Source: an uncultured Ruaniaceae bacterium
GTDB lineage: Bacteria > Actinomycetota > Actinomycetes > Actinomycetales > Beutenbergiaceae
Direction: 5' to 3'
Assembly: GCA_938004115.1 (NCBI GenBank)
Contig: CALKWS010000048.1
Coordinates: 1 to 13,233 of the forward strand
DNA length: 13,233 nucleotides
The position numbers were made by a program, and so were the translations under genes. Of this stretch, positions 1 through 10,143 are shown piece after piece (the stretch's first letter is position 1; each line of letters opens with the position of its first letter). The notes below the pieces were generated by a model. That model made no database searches. It saw nothing but the letters and a program-made list of their open reading frames with translations, and was not told the origin of the DNA.

Positions 1-1373
<1,373 letters not shown>

Positions 1374-1377
<4 letters not shown>

Positions 1378-2780
1378 TCGCCCTGACCCTGGACCAGATC
1401 GCTCGCGCCACCGGTGGACGTCTGCTGGGTAATCCAGCCACCGTGGTCAGCGGCGACGTCGTCACCGACTCCCGCCGGGTGCAGCCCGGCAGCCTCTTCG
1501 TCGCCCTGCGCGGAGCGCGCGTGGACGGCCATGAGTACCTGGCTGCCGCCGCCGAGGCCGGCGCGGTGGCCGCGCTGGTCACCCGCGAGGTGGCCACGGC
1601 CCCGATCGCCCAGATCGAGGTGGCCGACACCACCACGGCGCTGGGAGCCCTGGCCCGGCACGTGCTGGCCACGTTGCGGGACCAGGCCCGCCCGCCGCTG
1701 GTGGTCGCGGTGACCGGATCGGTCGGCAAGACCTCCACCAAGGATCTGCTCGCCGCGCTGCTGGAGCACACCGGGCCGGTCATCGCTCCGCGAGGCTCCT
1801 ACAACAACGAGGTCGGCCTGCCGCTGACCGTGCTCCGGGCCGGCACCGACACCGCGGTCCTGGTCCTGGAGATGGGCGCCGACGCCCCCGGCAACCTGAC
1901 CTACCTGACCTCGATCGCCCCACCGGACCTCGCCGTCGTACTCGCCGTGGGCCGGGCCCACCTGGGCGGATTCGGTGACCTGGACGCCGTCGCCCGCGCC
2001 AAGTCCGAACTGGTCCAGAACCTACGCCCCGAGGGCACCGCGCTACTGAACGCCGACGACGCCCGGGTGGCCGCCATGACCCGTGTGGTCAGCGGCGCCC
2101 GCACCGTCCTGTTCGGCCGGGACCCGCGGGCCGAGGTGCGTGCCACCGACGTGAGCACCGACGCCCAGGGCCGGGCACGCTTCACGATGCACCTGGACGG
2201 GCGGCCGTGGCCGGTGCAGTTGGCGTTGTACGGCGAACACCAGGTGACCAACGCCCTGGCCGCCGCCGCCGTGGCGCACCAGGTGGGCGTGGCACCGGAA
2301 CAGATCGTCGCCGGGCTGGGCTCCGCCTTCGCCCGCAGCCCGCACCGGATGGACGTGCACCGCACCGGATCGGGTATCACCATCATCGACGACGCCTACA
2401 ACGCCAACCCCGACTCGATGCGGGCCGCGTTGCGGGCACTGCGCCAACTCAGCCGGACCACCGGCGGACGGGCCGTGGCCGTGCTGGGGCCGATGCGGGA
2501 ACTGGGGCCGGACTCCACCGCCGAGCACGAGGGCGTCGGTGGTTTCGCCGCCACCCTGGGCATCGACCGGCTCGTGGCGGTCGAGGGTGAGGCCAGGCCG
2601 CTTGCCACCGGGGCCCTGGCCGCCGGGATGGCCCGCTCGGCCGTGGACCGGGCCAGCGGGGTACCCGAGGCGGTGGCGATGCTGCGCCGGTACCTGCGCG
2701 CCGAGGACGTGGTGCTGGTGAAGGCCTCCAACAGTGAGCAGCTCTGGCGGGTGGCCGAGGCCCTGGAGGACGTCCGATGA
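1374..2780 (+). CDS. murF: MurF, UDP-MurNAc-tripeptide:D-Ala-D-Ala ligase
   Basis: Cytoplasmic ATP-dependent ligase that joins D-Ala-D-Ala to the UDP-MurNAc-tripeptide, the last soluble precursor step. At 468 aa it is a normal full length. The N-terminal domain has the DSRRVQPGSLFVALRG motif typical of MurE/MurF. The central P-loop GSVGKTSTK starts at residue 115 with K119 as the phosphate-binding lysine. It is followed by GSYNNEVGLPLT, LEMGAD, and an AKSEL segment that should carry the carbamylated lysine. The C-terminal domain has IDDAYNANPDSM, the MurF signature. The start ATG lies in the ATGA overlap with murE, and the stop overlaps mraY the same way, so translation is probably coupled on both sides. 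Nothing is missing or disrupted. Confidence 0.98.
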
Positions 2781-3862
2781 TCGCGGTGCTGTCCGCGGGC
2801 GGGTTCGCGATGCTGGTGTCCCTGCTGGGCACCCCGCTGTTCATCCGGTTCCTGGTCAAGCGCAACTACGGTCAGTTCATCCGCCAGGACGGCCCGACGG
2901 CGCACTTCACCAAACGCGGCACGCCCACCATGGGCGGGGTGGTCATCATCGCGGCCACCCTCATCGGCTACGCACTGGCGAACGTGGTCGCCGGCCGGCC
3001 GCCGAACGCCTCCGGCCTGCTGCTGTTGTTCCTGATGGTGGGCCTGGGCGTGATCGGCTTCCTGGACGACTTCATCAAGATCAGCAGGCAACGCTCGCTC
3101 GGGCTGAGCCCGCTGTGGAAGATCATCGGGCAGGGGGCCGTCGGGATCACGTTCGCGGTGCTGGCGCTGCAGTTCCCGAACGAGCGCTACCGCACCCCGG
3201 CCTCCACCTACATCTCCTTCACCCGGGACATCTCCGCGCTGGACCTGGCGTTCCTCGGGGCCGGGGCGGGCCTGGTGCTGTTCGTGCTCTGGGCGAACTT
3301 CCTCATCACCGCCTGGTCCAACGCGGTGAACCTCACCGACGGCCTGGACGGGCTGGCCACCGGTGTCTCGATGCTGGTCTTCGGCGCCTACGTGGTGGTC
3401 GCGGTGTGGCAGTCGAACCAGAGCTGTCAGGTGCTCTCCCAGGTCGCGGCGCGCTGTTACGAGGTGCGCGACCCCCGGGACCTGTCCATCGTCGCGGCGG
3501 CGATCGTCGGTGCCTGTTTCGGGTTCCTGTGGTGGAACGCCTCACCGGCGAAGATCTTCATGGGTGACACCGGCTCGCTGGCCCTGGGGGGTGCGCTCGC
3601 CGGACTGTCGATCCTGACCCGCACCGAGATCCTCGCGGCCATCATCGGCGGACTGTTCGTGCTCATCGTGCTCTCCGACGTGATCCAGATCGGCTGGTTC
3701 AAACTCACCGGCAAACGCGTCTTCAAGATGGCCCCGCTGCACCACCACTTCGAACTCATGGGGTGGGGCGAGGTGACGATCGTGATCCGGTTCTGGATCA
3801 TCGCCGCGCTGTTCGTGTGCGCCGGGCTGGGGATCTTCTACGCCGAATGGGTCGTGGGCTAG
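2777..3862 (+). CDS. mraY: MraY, phospho-MurNAc-pentapeptide transferase
   Basis: Polytopic membrane enzyme that transfers phospho-MurNAc-pentapeptide from UDP to undecaprenyl phosphate, making lipid I. It has 361 aa and about ten hydrophobic segments. Hallmarks are RGTPTMGG near residue 50, the FLDDF acidic pair (D97, D98), NLTDGLDGLATG starting at N185, the catalytic-site FMGDTGSLALGG with D264, and the cytoplasmic APLHHHFE loop with H322-324. A loop around residue 220 carries two cysteines (SCQV and CYEV) ahead of a predicted helix. The start is in an ATGA overlap with murF. The stop TAG directly abuts the murD ATG with no gap. Confidence 0.98.
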   Translation: MIAVLSAGGFAMLVSLLGTPLFIRFLVKRNYGQFIRQDGPTAHFTKRGTPTMGGVVIIAATLIGYALANVVAGRPPNASGLLLLFLMVGLGVIGFLDDFIKISRQRSLGLSPLWKIIGQGAVGITFAVLALQFPNERYRTPASTYISFTRDISALDLAFLGAGAGLVLFVLWANFLITAWSNAVNLTDGLDGLATGVSMLVFGAYVVVAVWQSNQSCQVLSQVAARCYEVRDPRDLSIVAAAIVGACFGFLWWNASPAKIFMGDTGSLALGGALAGLSILTRTEILAAIIGGLFVLIVLSDVIQIGWFKLTGKRVFKMAPLHHHFELMGWGEVTIVIRFWIIAALFVCAGLGIFYAEWVVG

Positions 3863-5305
3863 ATGGATCCCGCGGGCCTCGCCGGTGCCCGGGCGGTCGT
3901 GGCCGGGCTGGGCCAGAGCGGCCGGGCCGCCGCCACCGCGCTGGTGGACCTGGGTGCACGGGTGCGCGCGGTCGATTCCCGCGCGGAGATGGCCGAGCAC
4001 GCCCCCGCCGGCGTCGACGTCCACACCGGTGCCGACTGGCACGCGCTCACCGCCACGGTGCTCGCCGACCCCCCGGACTTCCTCATCGCCTCACCCGGCC
4101 TGCCGCCGAGCACCCCGCTGCTGCAGGCCGCCGAACGGGCGCAGGTGCCGATCTGGAGCGAGGTGGAACTGGCCTGGCGGGTGAGCCCCGACGTCCCGTG
4201 GCTCACCGTCACCGGCACCAACGGCAAGACCACCACGGTGCTCATGCTGGCGGCGATGCTGCGGGCCGCTGGCCGGCACGCTCCCGCGGTGGGGAACGTG
4301 GGTACCCCGATCGTCACCACCGTGCTCGGTGCCCGGGGCGCCGACCGGCCCCTGCAGGGGCTGGCGGTGGAGCTGTCGAGTTTCCAGCTGCACTACACCC
4401 ACACCCTGGCCCCGCACGCCAGCGCCTGCCTGAACCTGGCGCCCGACCACCTGGACTGGCACGGATCGGCGGCGGCGTACGCCGCGGACAAGGCACGCGT
4501 CTACGAACGCACGGTCGCGGCCTGCGTGTACAACGAGCAGGACCCGGAGACCCGGGGGATGGTCGAACGCGCCGACGTCCAGGAGGGAGCCCGCGCCGTC
4601 GGGTTCACCCTCGCGGTGCCGGGCCCCGGGCAGGTGGGCGTGGTCGAGGACGTGCTGGTGGACCGAGCCTTCACCGCCCAGCGCCGCACCCACGCCCAGG
4701 AACTGGCCACCTTCGCCGACCTGTCCCGCGGCGGCGCGACCGACCCGGCGGCGCACCAGGTCTCCAACGCGCTGGCCGCCTCCGCGCTGGCCCTGGCCGC
4801 CGGCGTGGAGCCGGCCCACATCCGCGGCGGGCTACAGTCGCTGGCGCCGGCGGCCCACCGCATCGAGCACCTCGGCACCCGGCACGGGGTGCGGTACATC
4901 AACGACTCCAAGGCGACCAACACCCACGCCGCCGCCGCCTCGCTACGGGCACAGGCCCCCGGGAGAGTGGTGTGGATCGCGGGCGGACTGGCCAAGGGAG
5001 CGGACCTGGGCCCGTTGGTCGCCGAGGTCGCCGACCGGTTGCACGCCGTCGTCGTCCTGGGCACCGATCCCTCCCCGGTCCTGGCCGCACTCGACCGACA
5101 CGCGCCGCACCTCCCGCGAGTCGTGGTCCCCGCTGAGGACACTGAGCCCATGCACCGCGCCGTCCAGCACGCCGCCCACCTGGCCCGCCCGGGTGATGTG
5201 GTGCTGCTCGCACCGGCGTGCGCCTCGCACGACCAGTTCGACTCCTACGCCGCGCGCGGGGAGGCGTTCACCGCCGCGGTCGACGCCCTGGAGGGGCCGC
5301 GATGA
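3863..5305 (+). CDS. murD: MurD, UDP-MurNAc-L-Ala:D-Glu ligase
   Basis: Cytoplasmic Mur ligase that adds D-glutamate to UDP-MurNAc-L-Ala. It has 480 aa. The Rossmann-like N-terminus reads VVAGLGQSGRAAA. The P-loop GTNGKTT is at 118-124 (K122), followed by NVGTPI, ELSSFQLH from E170, APDHLDWHG with D195/H196, the carbamylated-Lys candidate K210 in ADKARVY, NDSKATNTHA from N347, and AGGLAKGAD. The C-terminal APACASHDQFDSYAARGEAF is characteristic of MurD. The ATG immediately follows the mraY stop, so translation likely restarts without a gap. The stop overlaps the ftsW ATG. Confidence 0.98.
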   Translation: MDPAGLAGARAVVAGLGQSGRAAATALVDLGARVRAVDSRAEMAEHAPAGVDVHTGADWHALTATVLADPPDFLIASPGLPPSTPLLQAAERAQVPIWSEVELAWRVSPDVPWLTVTGTNGKTTTVLMLAAMLRAAGRHAPAVGNVGTPIVTTVLGARGADRPLQGLAVELSSFQLHYTHTLAPHASACLNLAPDHLDWHGSAAAYAADKARVYERTVAACVYNEQDPETRGMVERADVQEGARAVGFTLAVPGPGQVGVVEDVLVDRAFTAQRRTHAQELATFADLSRGGATDPAAHQVSNALAASALALAAGVEPAHIRGGLQSLAPAAHRIEHLGTRHGVRYINDSKATNTHAAAASLRAQAPGRVVWIAGGLAKGADLGPLVAEVADRLHAVVVLGTDPSPVLAALDRHAPHLPRVVVPAEDTEPMHRAVQHAAHLARPGDVVLLAPACASHDQFDSYAARGEAFTAAVDALEGPR

Positions 5306-6636
5306 CCGCGACCCAGACCCGGCGCCCGGTGGTTCGCCCGCGCAAGCCCGCGGCCCGGGGCGCGACGACGACGCGTGCCACCAGGCGGACGACGGCGCGT
5401 GCAACCCCGCCTACGACGTCGACCACCACCCGGCGTACGACGGTGACTGCCGCGTGGGACTCACCGGTGACCAGCTACTACCTGATCGGCGGCTCCACGC
5501 TGGTGCTGCTGCTGCTCGGGCTGGTCATGGTGCTGTCCAGTTCCTCGGTGATGTCCCTGCAGTCCTCCGGCACACCCTTCACCACGTTCCTGAACCAGGC
5601 GCGGTTCGCGCTGCTGGCACTGCCGATCGCCTGGCTGGTCTCCCGCCTCCCGGTGCACTGGATCCGCCGGCTGGCCTGGCCGGGCATCGCCCTGGCGGCC
5701 GCGATGCAGGCGCTGGTCTTCGTGCCCGGGCTGCAGGCGGCGGCTGGTGGGAACGCCGGCTGGGTGGTGATCGCCGGCCAGAACTTCCAACCGGCCGAGT
5801 TCGGCAAACTCGGCCTGGCGGTGTGGCTCGGGGCCGTGCTGGCCGCCAAGGGGCCGTTGCTGCGGCACTGGTACCACGTGCTGTTCCCGGCGGTCCTGGT
5901 GGCCACCACGATCCTGGCGATGGTGCTCTACACCCATGACCTGGGCACCGCGCTGGTGATCATCCTGCTGGTGGCCGGAGCGCTGTGGGTGGCCGGGGTG
6001 CCGCTGTCGATGTTCACCGTCGCCGGGATGGCCGCCGCTGCCGCCGCGGCGTTCCTGGTGGTCTCCTCCGACAACCGCCGGCAGCGGGTGGCGATGCTGT
6101 TCGGCGTCGGCGAGCACGACCCGATGGGCCTGAGCCTGCAACCGCGCCGCGCCCTGGAAGGTCTGGGCACCGGCGGTCTGAGCGGAGTCGGGCTGGGGGA
6201 GTCCCGGGCCAAGTGGCTGTGGTTGCCCGAGGCCCACAACGACTTCATCTTCGCCATCATCGGCGAGGAGCTCGGCCTGCTCGGCTCGCTGCTGGTGCTG
6301 ACCCTGGTCACCACCCTGGCGGTGGGCATGACCCGGGTGATCCGGCGCCACCCGGACCGGTTCGTGAAGATCACCACCGCGGCGGTGGGCACCTGGATCA
6401 TCGGGCAGGCGCTGATCAACATCGGCGTGGTGATCGGCGTGCTCCCGGTGATCGGGCTGCCGCTGCCGCTGGTCAGCGCAGGCGGCTCGGCGCTGGTCAC
6501 CACCATGATGGCCCTGGGGCTGGTGCTGGCCTTCGCCCGCAACGAACCGGGCGCGGCCCGTGCCCTGGCCGCCCGGCGAAGTTCGTTGCGCAAGTCCCTG
6601 GCGGTGATCGCGCCGCGGCGGGGTGGCGATGGCTGA
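5302..6636 (+). CDS. ftsW: FtsW, septal peptidoglycan glycosyltransferase (SEDS family)
   Basis: SEDS-family membrane enzyme that polymerises lipid II into glycan at the septum together with a class B penicillin-binding protein. I chose the ATG at 5302, which overlaps the murD stop as ATGA and follows a GGAGGGG ribosome-binding site. A GTG at 5218 would add 28 residues lying inside murD and is less likely. The product is 444 aa with about ten hydrophobic segments starting near residue 59. Motifs include NRRQRVAMLFG, the loop EAHNDFIFAIIGEELG with D314 as the catalytic-acid candidate, and PLPLVSAGGSALV. The first 50 residues form a Thr-rich basic tail (18 Thr, 11 Arg, 1 Lys, no Asp/Glu). The C-terminal tail is about 30 residues and also basic. 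Confidence 0.96.
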   Translation: MTATQTRRPVVRPRKPAARGATTTRATRRTTARATPPTTSTTTRRTTVTAAWDSPVTSYYLIGGSTLVLLLLGLVMVLSSSSVMSLQSSGTPFTTFLNQARFALLALPIAWLVSRLPVHWIRRLAWPGIALAAAMQALVFVPGLQAAAGGNAGWVVIAGQNFQPAEFGKLGLAVWLGAVLAAKGPLLRHWYHVLFPAVLVATTILAMVLYTHDLGTALVIILLVAGALWVAGVPLSMFTVAGMAAAAAAAFLVVSSDNRRQRVAMLFGVGEHDPMGLSLQPRRALEGLGTGGLSGVGLGESRAKWLWLPEAHNDFIFAIIGEELGLLGSLLVLTLVTTLAVGMTRVIRRHPDRFVKITTAAVGTWIIGQALINIGVVIGVLPVIGLPLPLVSAGGSALVTTMMALGLVLAFARNEPGAARALAARRSSLRKSLAVIAPRRGGDG

Positions 6637-7744
6637 GCCACGGATCGTACTCGCCGGCGGCGGCACCGCAGGGCACGTCAACCCGCTCCTGGCGGTCGCC
6701 GCGCAGTTGCGCGCGGACCTGCCCGGGGTGCAACTGCGGGTGCTGGGTACCGCCACCGGACTGGAGGCGGACCTGGTGCCGGCCGCCGGGCTGGACCTGG
6801 TCACGATCGAGAAGGTGCCCCTGCCGCGCAGCATCAGCACGCAGTGGCTCTCCCTGCCCGGCCGGTGGCGGCGGGCGATGGCCACCACCCGGTCGGTGGT
6901 CACCGGTGCCGACGTCGTCGTGGGGTTCGGCGGCTACGTGTCCGCCCCGGCCTACCTGGCGGCCCGCAGGGTCCGCGTGCCGATCGTGGTGCACGAGCAG
7001 AATGCCCGGCCCGGACTGGCCAACCGGCTCGGCGCCCGGTACGCCGCCGCGGTGGGCACCACGTTCCCCGGCACCGACCTCCCCGGTGCCCGCGTGGTCG
7101 GCCTGCCGCTGCGTCAGGCCATCACCGACCTGATCCGCCAGCGCGAACAGGACTCCGCGGGCCGGGCGGCGGCCGGTGCGCGGGCGCTGGGCCTGGACCC
7201 CGGCCGGACCACCGTGGTGGTCACCGGAGGCTCACTGGGCGCCGCACGGCTGAACGAGGTGGTGCCGACCATCGGCGCGCAGATCATCGAGGCCGGGGCG
7301 CAGGTGCTGCACCTGACCGGGCGCGACAAGGCCGACCCGGTACGGGCCGCGGCGAGGCAGATGCCCGATGGCGCCCGCTACCACGTGCGCGAGTACCTGG
7401 TGGAGATGGAACATGCCCTGGCCTGCGCCGACCTGGTGATCGCCCGCGCCGGCGCCGGCACCGTCAGCGAGCTGACCGCGCTGGGCATCCCGGCGGTGTA
7501 CGTACCGTTGCCGATCGGCAACGGCGAGCAGGAACTCAACGCAGCGCCGGTGACCGAGGCCGGCGGGGCGCTGATGGTCAAGGACGCGCACCTGACCACC
7601 GCCTGGCTCCGCGAGCATGTCCTACCGCTGGTGCACCACGCCGACCAGCGCGAGCTCCTACGGCAGCGCACGGCCGGCATCGCGATCACCGACGGCGCGC
7701 AACGGGTCGCCAGGATGGTGACCGAGGTCCTGGGGCGGCCATGA
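6629..7744 (+). CDS. murG: MurG, lipid II-forming GlcNAc transferase
   Basis: GT-B fold, membrane-associated glycosyltransferase that adds GlcNAc from UDP-GlcNAc to lipid I, producing lipid II. It has 371 aa from the ATG at 6629, so MAEPRIVLAGGGTAGH places the donor/acceptor glycine loop at 10-16 with H16. A GTG six bases upstream (6623) would add only two residues and is a possible alternative. Other motifs are GFGGYVSAPAYLAA, VHEQNARPGLANRL (N125), VTGGSLGAARLNE and RAGAGTVSELTALGIPAVYVPLP followed by a GEQELNA uridine-sugar-binding segment. It overlaps the end of ftsW by 8 bp and its stop overlaps the murC start (ATGA). Confidence 0.97.
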   Translation: MAEPRIVLAGGGTAGHVNPLLAVAAQLRADLPGVQLRVLGTATGLEADLVPAAGLDLVTIEKVPLPRSISTQWLSLPGRWRRAMATTRSVVTGADVVVGFGGYVSAPAYLAARRVRVPIVVHEQNARPGLANRLGARYAAAVGTTFPGTDLPGARVVGLPLRQAITDLIRQREQDSAGRAAAGARALGLDPGRTTVVVTGGSLGAARLNEVVPTIGAQIIEAGAQVLHLTGRDKADPVRAAARQMPDGARYHVREYLVEMEHALACADLVIARAGAGTVSELTALGIPAVYVPLPIGNGEQELNAAPVTEAGGALMVKDAHLTTAWLREHVLPLVHHADQRELLRQRTAGIAITDGAQRVARMVTEVLGRP

Positions 7745-9117
7745 GGATCCACTTCATCGCCATCGGCGGGGCCGGCATGTCGGTGATCGCCGAACTGCTG
7801 CTCGCCCAGGGGCACCAGGTCAGCGGGTCGGACCAGGCCCCCTCTCCGGTACTGGACCGGCTCGCCGCGCGCGGCGCCCGGGTGCACGTGGGCCACGACC
7901 CGGCGCACGTGGCCCACCTGGGCCCTGGGGACCTGGTGGTGATCTCCACCGCGATCGCCCCGGACAATCCCGAGTTGCGCGCCGCCCGCGACCGCGGCGC
8001 CGAGGTCTGGCACCGGTCCCAGGCGCTGGCGCTGGCCGCCCGGGGCAAGGACTTCGTCGCCGTGGCCGGCAGCCACGGCAAGACCACCACCTCCGCGATG
8101 CTCGCCGTGGCGCTGCGCGCCGCCGGGCAGGACCCGTCGTTCGCCATCGGCGGGCGGGTGGTGGCGCTGGACACCGGGGCACACCTGGGCAGCGGCCCGG
8201 TGTTCGTGGCGGAGGCCGACGAGTCCGACGGGTCGTTCGTCAACTACGACCCGCAGGTCGCGATCGTGACCAACGTCGAACCCGACCACCTGGACCACTA
8301 CCGCACCGAGGCCGCGTACGCGGCCGCCTTCGAACGGTTCATCGGCCGCATCCGGCCCGGCGGGCTGCTCATCGCCAACGCCGACGACGCCGGATCGGCC
8401 GCCCTGGCCCGTAGCGGGTCCGCGCGTGACATCCGCGTACGCACCTACGGCACCGGTGCCGATGCCGACGTGCGCATCGAGGTCCGGCAACTGGCCGCCA
8501 CCCAGTCCGGGGCGCGGCTGAGCAGCGCGCTGGGAGCGGTGGAACTCGATCTGGCCGTACCGGGGGAACACAACCTCGCCAACGCCACGGCGGCATGGTG
8601 CGCCGGGGTCGATCTGGGGGTGGATCCCGCGGACATGGCCGCCGCCCTGGGCACGTTCACCGGCACCGCCCGCAGGTTCGAGTCACGCGGACGCGTCGGC
8701 GGGGTGCGCGTGATCGACGACTACGCACACAACCCCAGTAAGGTCGCGGCAGCGGTGGGCACAGCCAGGCGCGCGGCCGCCGGCGGGCAGGTCCTGGTGA
8801 TCTTCCAACCGCACCTGTTCACCCGCACCCGGGACTTCGCCGCCGAGTTCGCCCGGGCACTGTCCGCGGCCGATGAGGTGTGGGTGACCCCGATCTACCC
8901 GGCGCGCGAACAACCCCTGCCGGGGGTGACCTCGGCACTCATCGGTGACCACCTGCCCGGCGCGCACCTGGCCACCGACCCGCACGAGGCGGCCCGCGCC
9001 GCCGCCCGGGCCGCTCGCCCCGGGGACGTGGTCATCACCATCGGCGCCGGCGACGTCACTGCCGCCGCGGACACGGTCGTGACGGAACTGCGGCGCCTGG
9101 CGGAACCCGGACGATGA
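7741..9117 (+). CDS. murC: MurC, UDP-MurNAc:L-Ala ligase
   Basis: Cytoplasmic ligase that starts the stem peptide by adding the first amino acid (normally L-Ala) to UDP-MurNAc. It has 458 aa from the ATG at 7741, which lies in an ATGA overlap with murG; reading further upstream in this frame only enters an alternative frame of murG. The N-terminus has IAIGGAGMSVIAELL and VSGSD (nucleotide-fold start). The P-loop GSHGKTTTS is at 110-118 (K114), with EADESDGSF from E158, TNVEPDHLDHY, IDDYAHNPSKV, and the MurC-specific FQPHLFTRTRDF and PIYPAREQPLPGV segments. The stop overlaps ftsQ (ATGA). Residue-1 preference (Ala versus Gly or Ser) cannot be read from sequence. Confidence 0.97.
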   Translation: MRIHFIAIGGAGMSVIAELLLAQGHQVSGSDQAPSPVLDRLAARGARVHVGHDPAHVAHLGPGDLVVISTAIAPDNPELRAARDRGAEVWHRSQALALAARGKDFVAVAGSHGKTTTSAMLAVALRAAGQDPSFAIGGRVVALDTGAHLGSGPVFVAEADESDGSFVNYDPQVAIVTNVEPDHLDHYRTEAAYAAAFERFIGRIRPGGLLIANADDAGSAALARSGSARDIRVRTYGTGADADVRIEVRQLAATQSGARLSSALGAVELDLAVPGEHNLANATAAWCAGVDLGVDPADMAAALGTFTGTARRFESRGRVGGVRVIDDYAHNPSKVAAAVGTARRAAAGGQVLVIFQPHLFTRTRDFAAEFARALSAADEVWVTPIYPAREQPLPGVTSALIGDHLPGAHLATDPHEAARAAARAARPGDVVITIGAGDVTAAADTVVTELRRLAEPGR

Positions 9118-10025
9118 GGGCGCCCACCCGACCGGGGTCGATGCGTCGTCCACCCGCCGGGGGACGCGGAACCGGTGCGGCGGCGGGCCGCCGTGCCTCC
9201 GGTGGCAGGTCCAAGGACGATGGCGCCGGTGCAGCGGTCTCCGCGGCCCGGCCGCGGGGCGGGCAACTGGCCGCGCCCGGGACGATCAACCGGGTCTCCA
9301 CCCAACTGTCCCAACGACTGGCCGAGCGGCGCCGGGCCCTCCGGCGGATGCGGCTGCGGACCATCGCGATCGCGCTGGCGTGCATGGCCGGCATCGGGGC
9401 AGTGGTCTACCTGGTCGGTTTCTCCTCCGTCCTGGCGTTGCACGCCGAGGAGGTGGAGATCACCGGCGCCAGTGAGGTCGTGGACACCGCCGCTGTGGCC
9501 GGCGTGGTGGCGGCCCAGGAGGGGCAACCGCTGATCCGGCTGAGCACCGGCACCATGGCCGAGGAGGTACGGCAGGTCTCCGGCGTGCTCGACGCCGAGG
9601 TGACCCGGCAGTGGCCCCGCGGACTCAGCGTGCACCTCACCCCGCGCACCCCGGTGGCCACCGTGCCGGAGGGGGAGGAGTACCTGGTGCTGGACGCCGA
9701 GGCCGTCCAACTCGACCGGGTGGACGAACCGCGGGAGGACCTGCCGGTGGTCGAGGTCGACGTCGGCAGCGACTCCGCCGCCCGGACGCTGCAGGCAGCG
9801 GTGAGCGTGCTCGGGCAGCTTCCCCCGGCCCTGTTCGAGGAGGTCGAGGTGGCCGCCGCGCTCAGTCCGGACCAGGTGGAACTGACCCTGGCCGACGGCG
9901 CACTGGTGGTGTGGGGGAGTGCGGAGGAGAGCGACCTGAAAGTCGCCGTGCTGGACACCCTGCGGCAGGTGCCGGCCGGCGTGTACGACGTCTCGGCCCC
10001 GCGGCACCCGATCACCCGGGACTGA
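9114..10025 (+). CDS. ftsQ: FtsQ/DivIB, bitopic divisome protein
   Basis: Bitopic membrane protein that scaffolds the divisome (FtsB/FtsL partners in well-studied bacteria). It has 303 aa. Residues 1-80 are a basic, Gly/Ala/Arg-rich, probably disordered cytoplasmic tail. A single membrane helix spans about 83-103. A POTRA-like domain follows (about 108-178, with VEITGASEVVDTAAV and VTRQWPRGLSVHLTPRTPVA), then the beta-rich FtsQ domain with the YLVLDAEAVQLD segment. The end DVSAPRHPITRD resembles actinobacterial FtsQ C-termini. The start overlaps the murC stop as ATGA. It is the last gene of the tightly overlapped block, being followed by a 126-bp gap before ftsZ. Sequence conservation is weaker than for the Mur enzymes, but context and architecture agree. 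Confidence 0.93.
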   Translation: MRAPTRPGSMRRPPAGGRGTGAAAGRRASGGRSKDDGAGAAVSAARPRGGQLAAPGTINRVSTQLSQRLAERRRALRRMRLRTIAIALACMAGIGAVVYLVGFSSVLALHAEEVEITGASEVVDTAAVAGVVAAQEGQPLIRLSTGTMAEEVRQVSGVLDAEVTRQWPRGLSVHLTPRTPVATVPEGEEYLVLDAEAVQLDRVDEPREDLPVVEVDVGSDSAARTLQAAVSVLGQLPPALFEEVEVAAALSPDQVELTLADGALVVWGSAEESDLKVAVLDTLRQVPAGVYDVSAPRHPITRD

Positions 10026-10050
10026 GGGGCCGACACACCCATCGATGTCG

Positions 10051-10079
10051 TTGCTGCGGGCACATTGCGGCCATAGCGT
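10051..10079 (+). promoter_or_regulatory. Candidate ftsZ promoter (TTGCTG-17-TAGCGT)
   Basis: TTGCTG (10051-10056) and TAGCGT (10074-10079) are separated by 17 bp, fitting a housekeeping-sigma -35/-10 layout of the loose actinobacterial kind (-10 of TANNNT type). The -10 lies about 73 bp before the ftsZ start. This is a motif match only; other AT-rich hexamers nearby, such as the one around 10100, could serve instead. Confidence 0.3.
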
Positions 10080-10108
10080 CATCGCTGCGAGGAAATGACA
10101 TAACTCTA

Positions 10109-10125
10109 AACCTCAAGTAGAGGTT
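10109..10125 (+). promoter_or_regulatory. Perfect inverted repeat AACCTC-N5-GAGGTT upstream of ftsZ
   Basis: AACCTC (10109-10114) and GAGGTT (10120-10125) are exact reverse complements around the 5-bp spacer AAGTA, 26 bp before the ftsZ GTG. It could be an operator for a dimeric regulator, or an mRNA hairpin in the ftsZ leader. The CCTCAAGT half loosely recalls MerR/SoxR-type operators, but the full 18-bp SoxR palindrome is not present, so no regulator is assigned. Confidence 0.5.
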
Positions 10126-10137
10126 CAGGGTTTGACG

Positions 10138-10143
10138 AGAGGG
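10138..10143 (+). promoter_or_regulatory. Ribosome-binding site fixing the ftsZ GTG start
   Basis: AGAGGG ends 8 bases before the GTG at 10152. Two ATGs lie in between (10144 and 10147), but both are out of frame with ftsZ, so the GTG is the usable start. Confidence 0.65.

Noticed and set aside
3763..5136. 457-codon plus-strand frame overlapping the mraY end and murD
   Set aside because: Arg/Gly/Pro-rich composition of an out-of-frame reading, no motifs, and it conflicts with murD, which is fully supported.
5218..5220. GTG start extending FtsW by 28 residues
   Set aside because: It lies within murD, the extra residues are Arg-rich shadow sequence, and the ATG at 5302 has a ribosome-binding site and the ATGA overlap seen at neighbouring junctions.
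6844..9117. 757-codon open frame that could be read as a MurG-MurC-type fusion
   Set aside because: The first ~300 codons are an alternative frame over murG without any motif; only the part from the ATG at 7741 is MurC.
10043..10083. CGATG...CATCG pairing as a terminator after ftsQ
   Set aside because: Only 5 bp pair across a 31-base loop and there is no T-tract, so it is probably chance.
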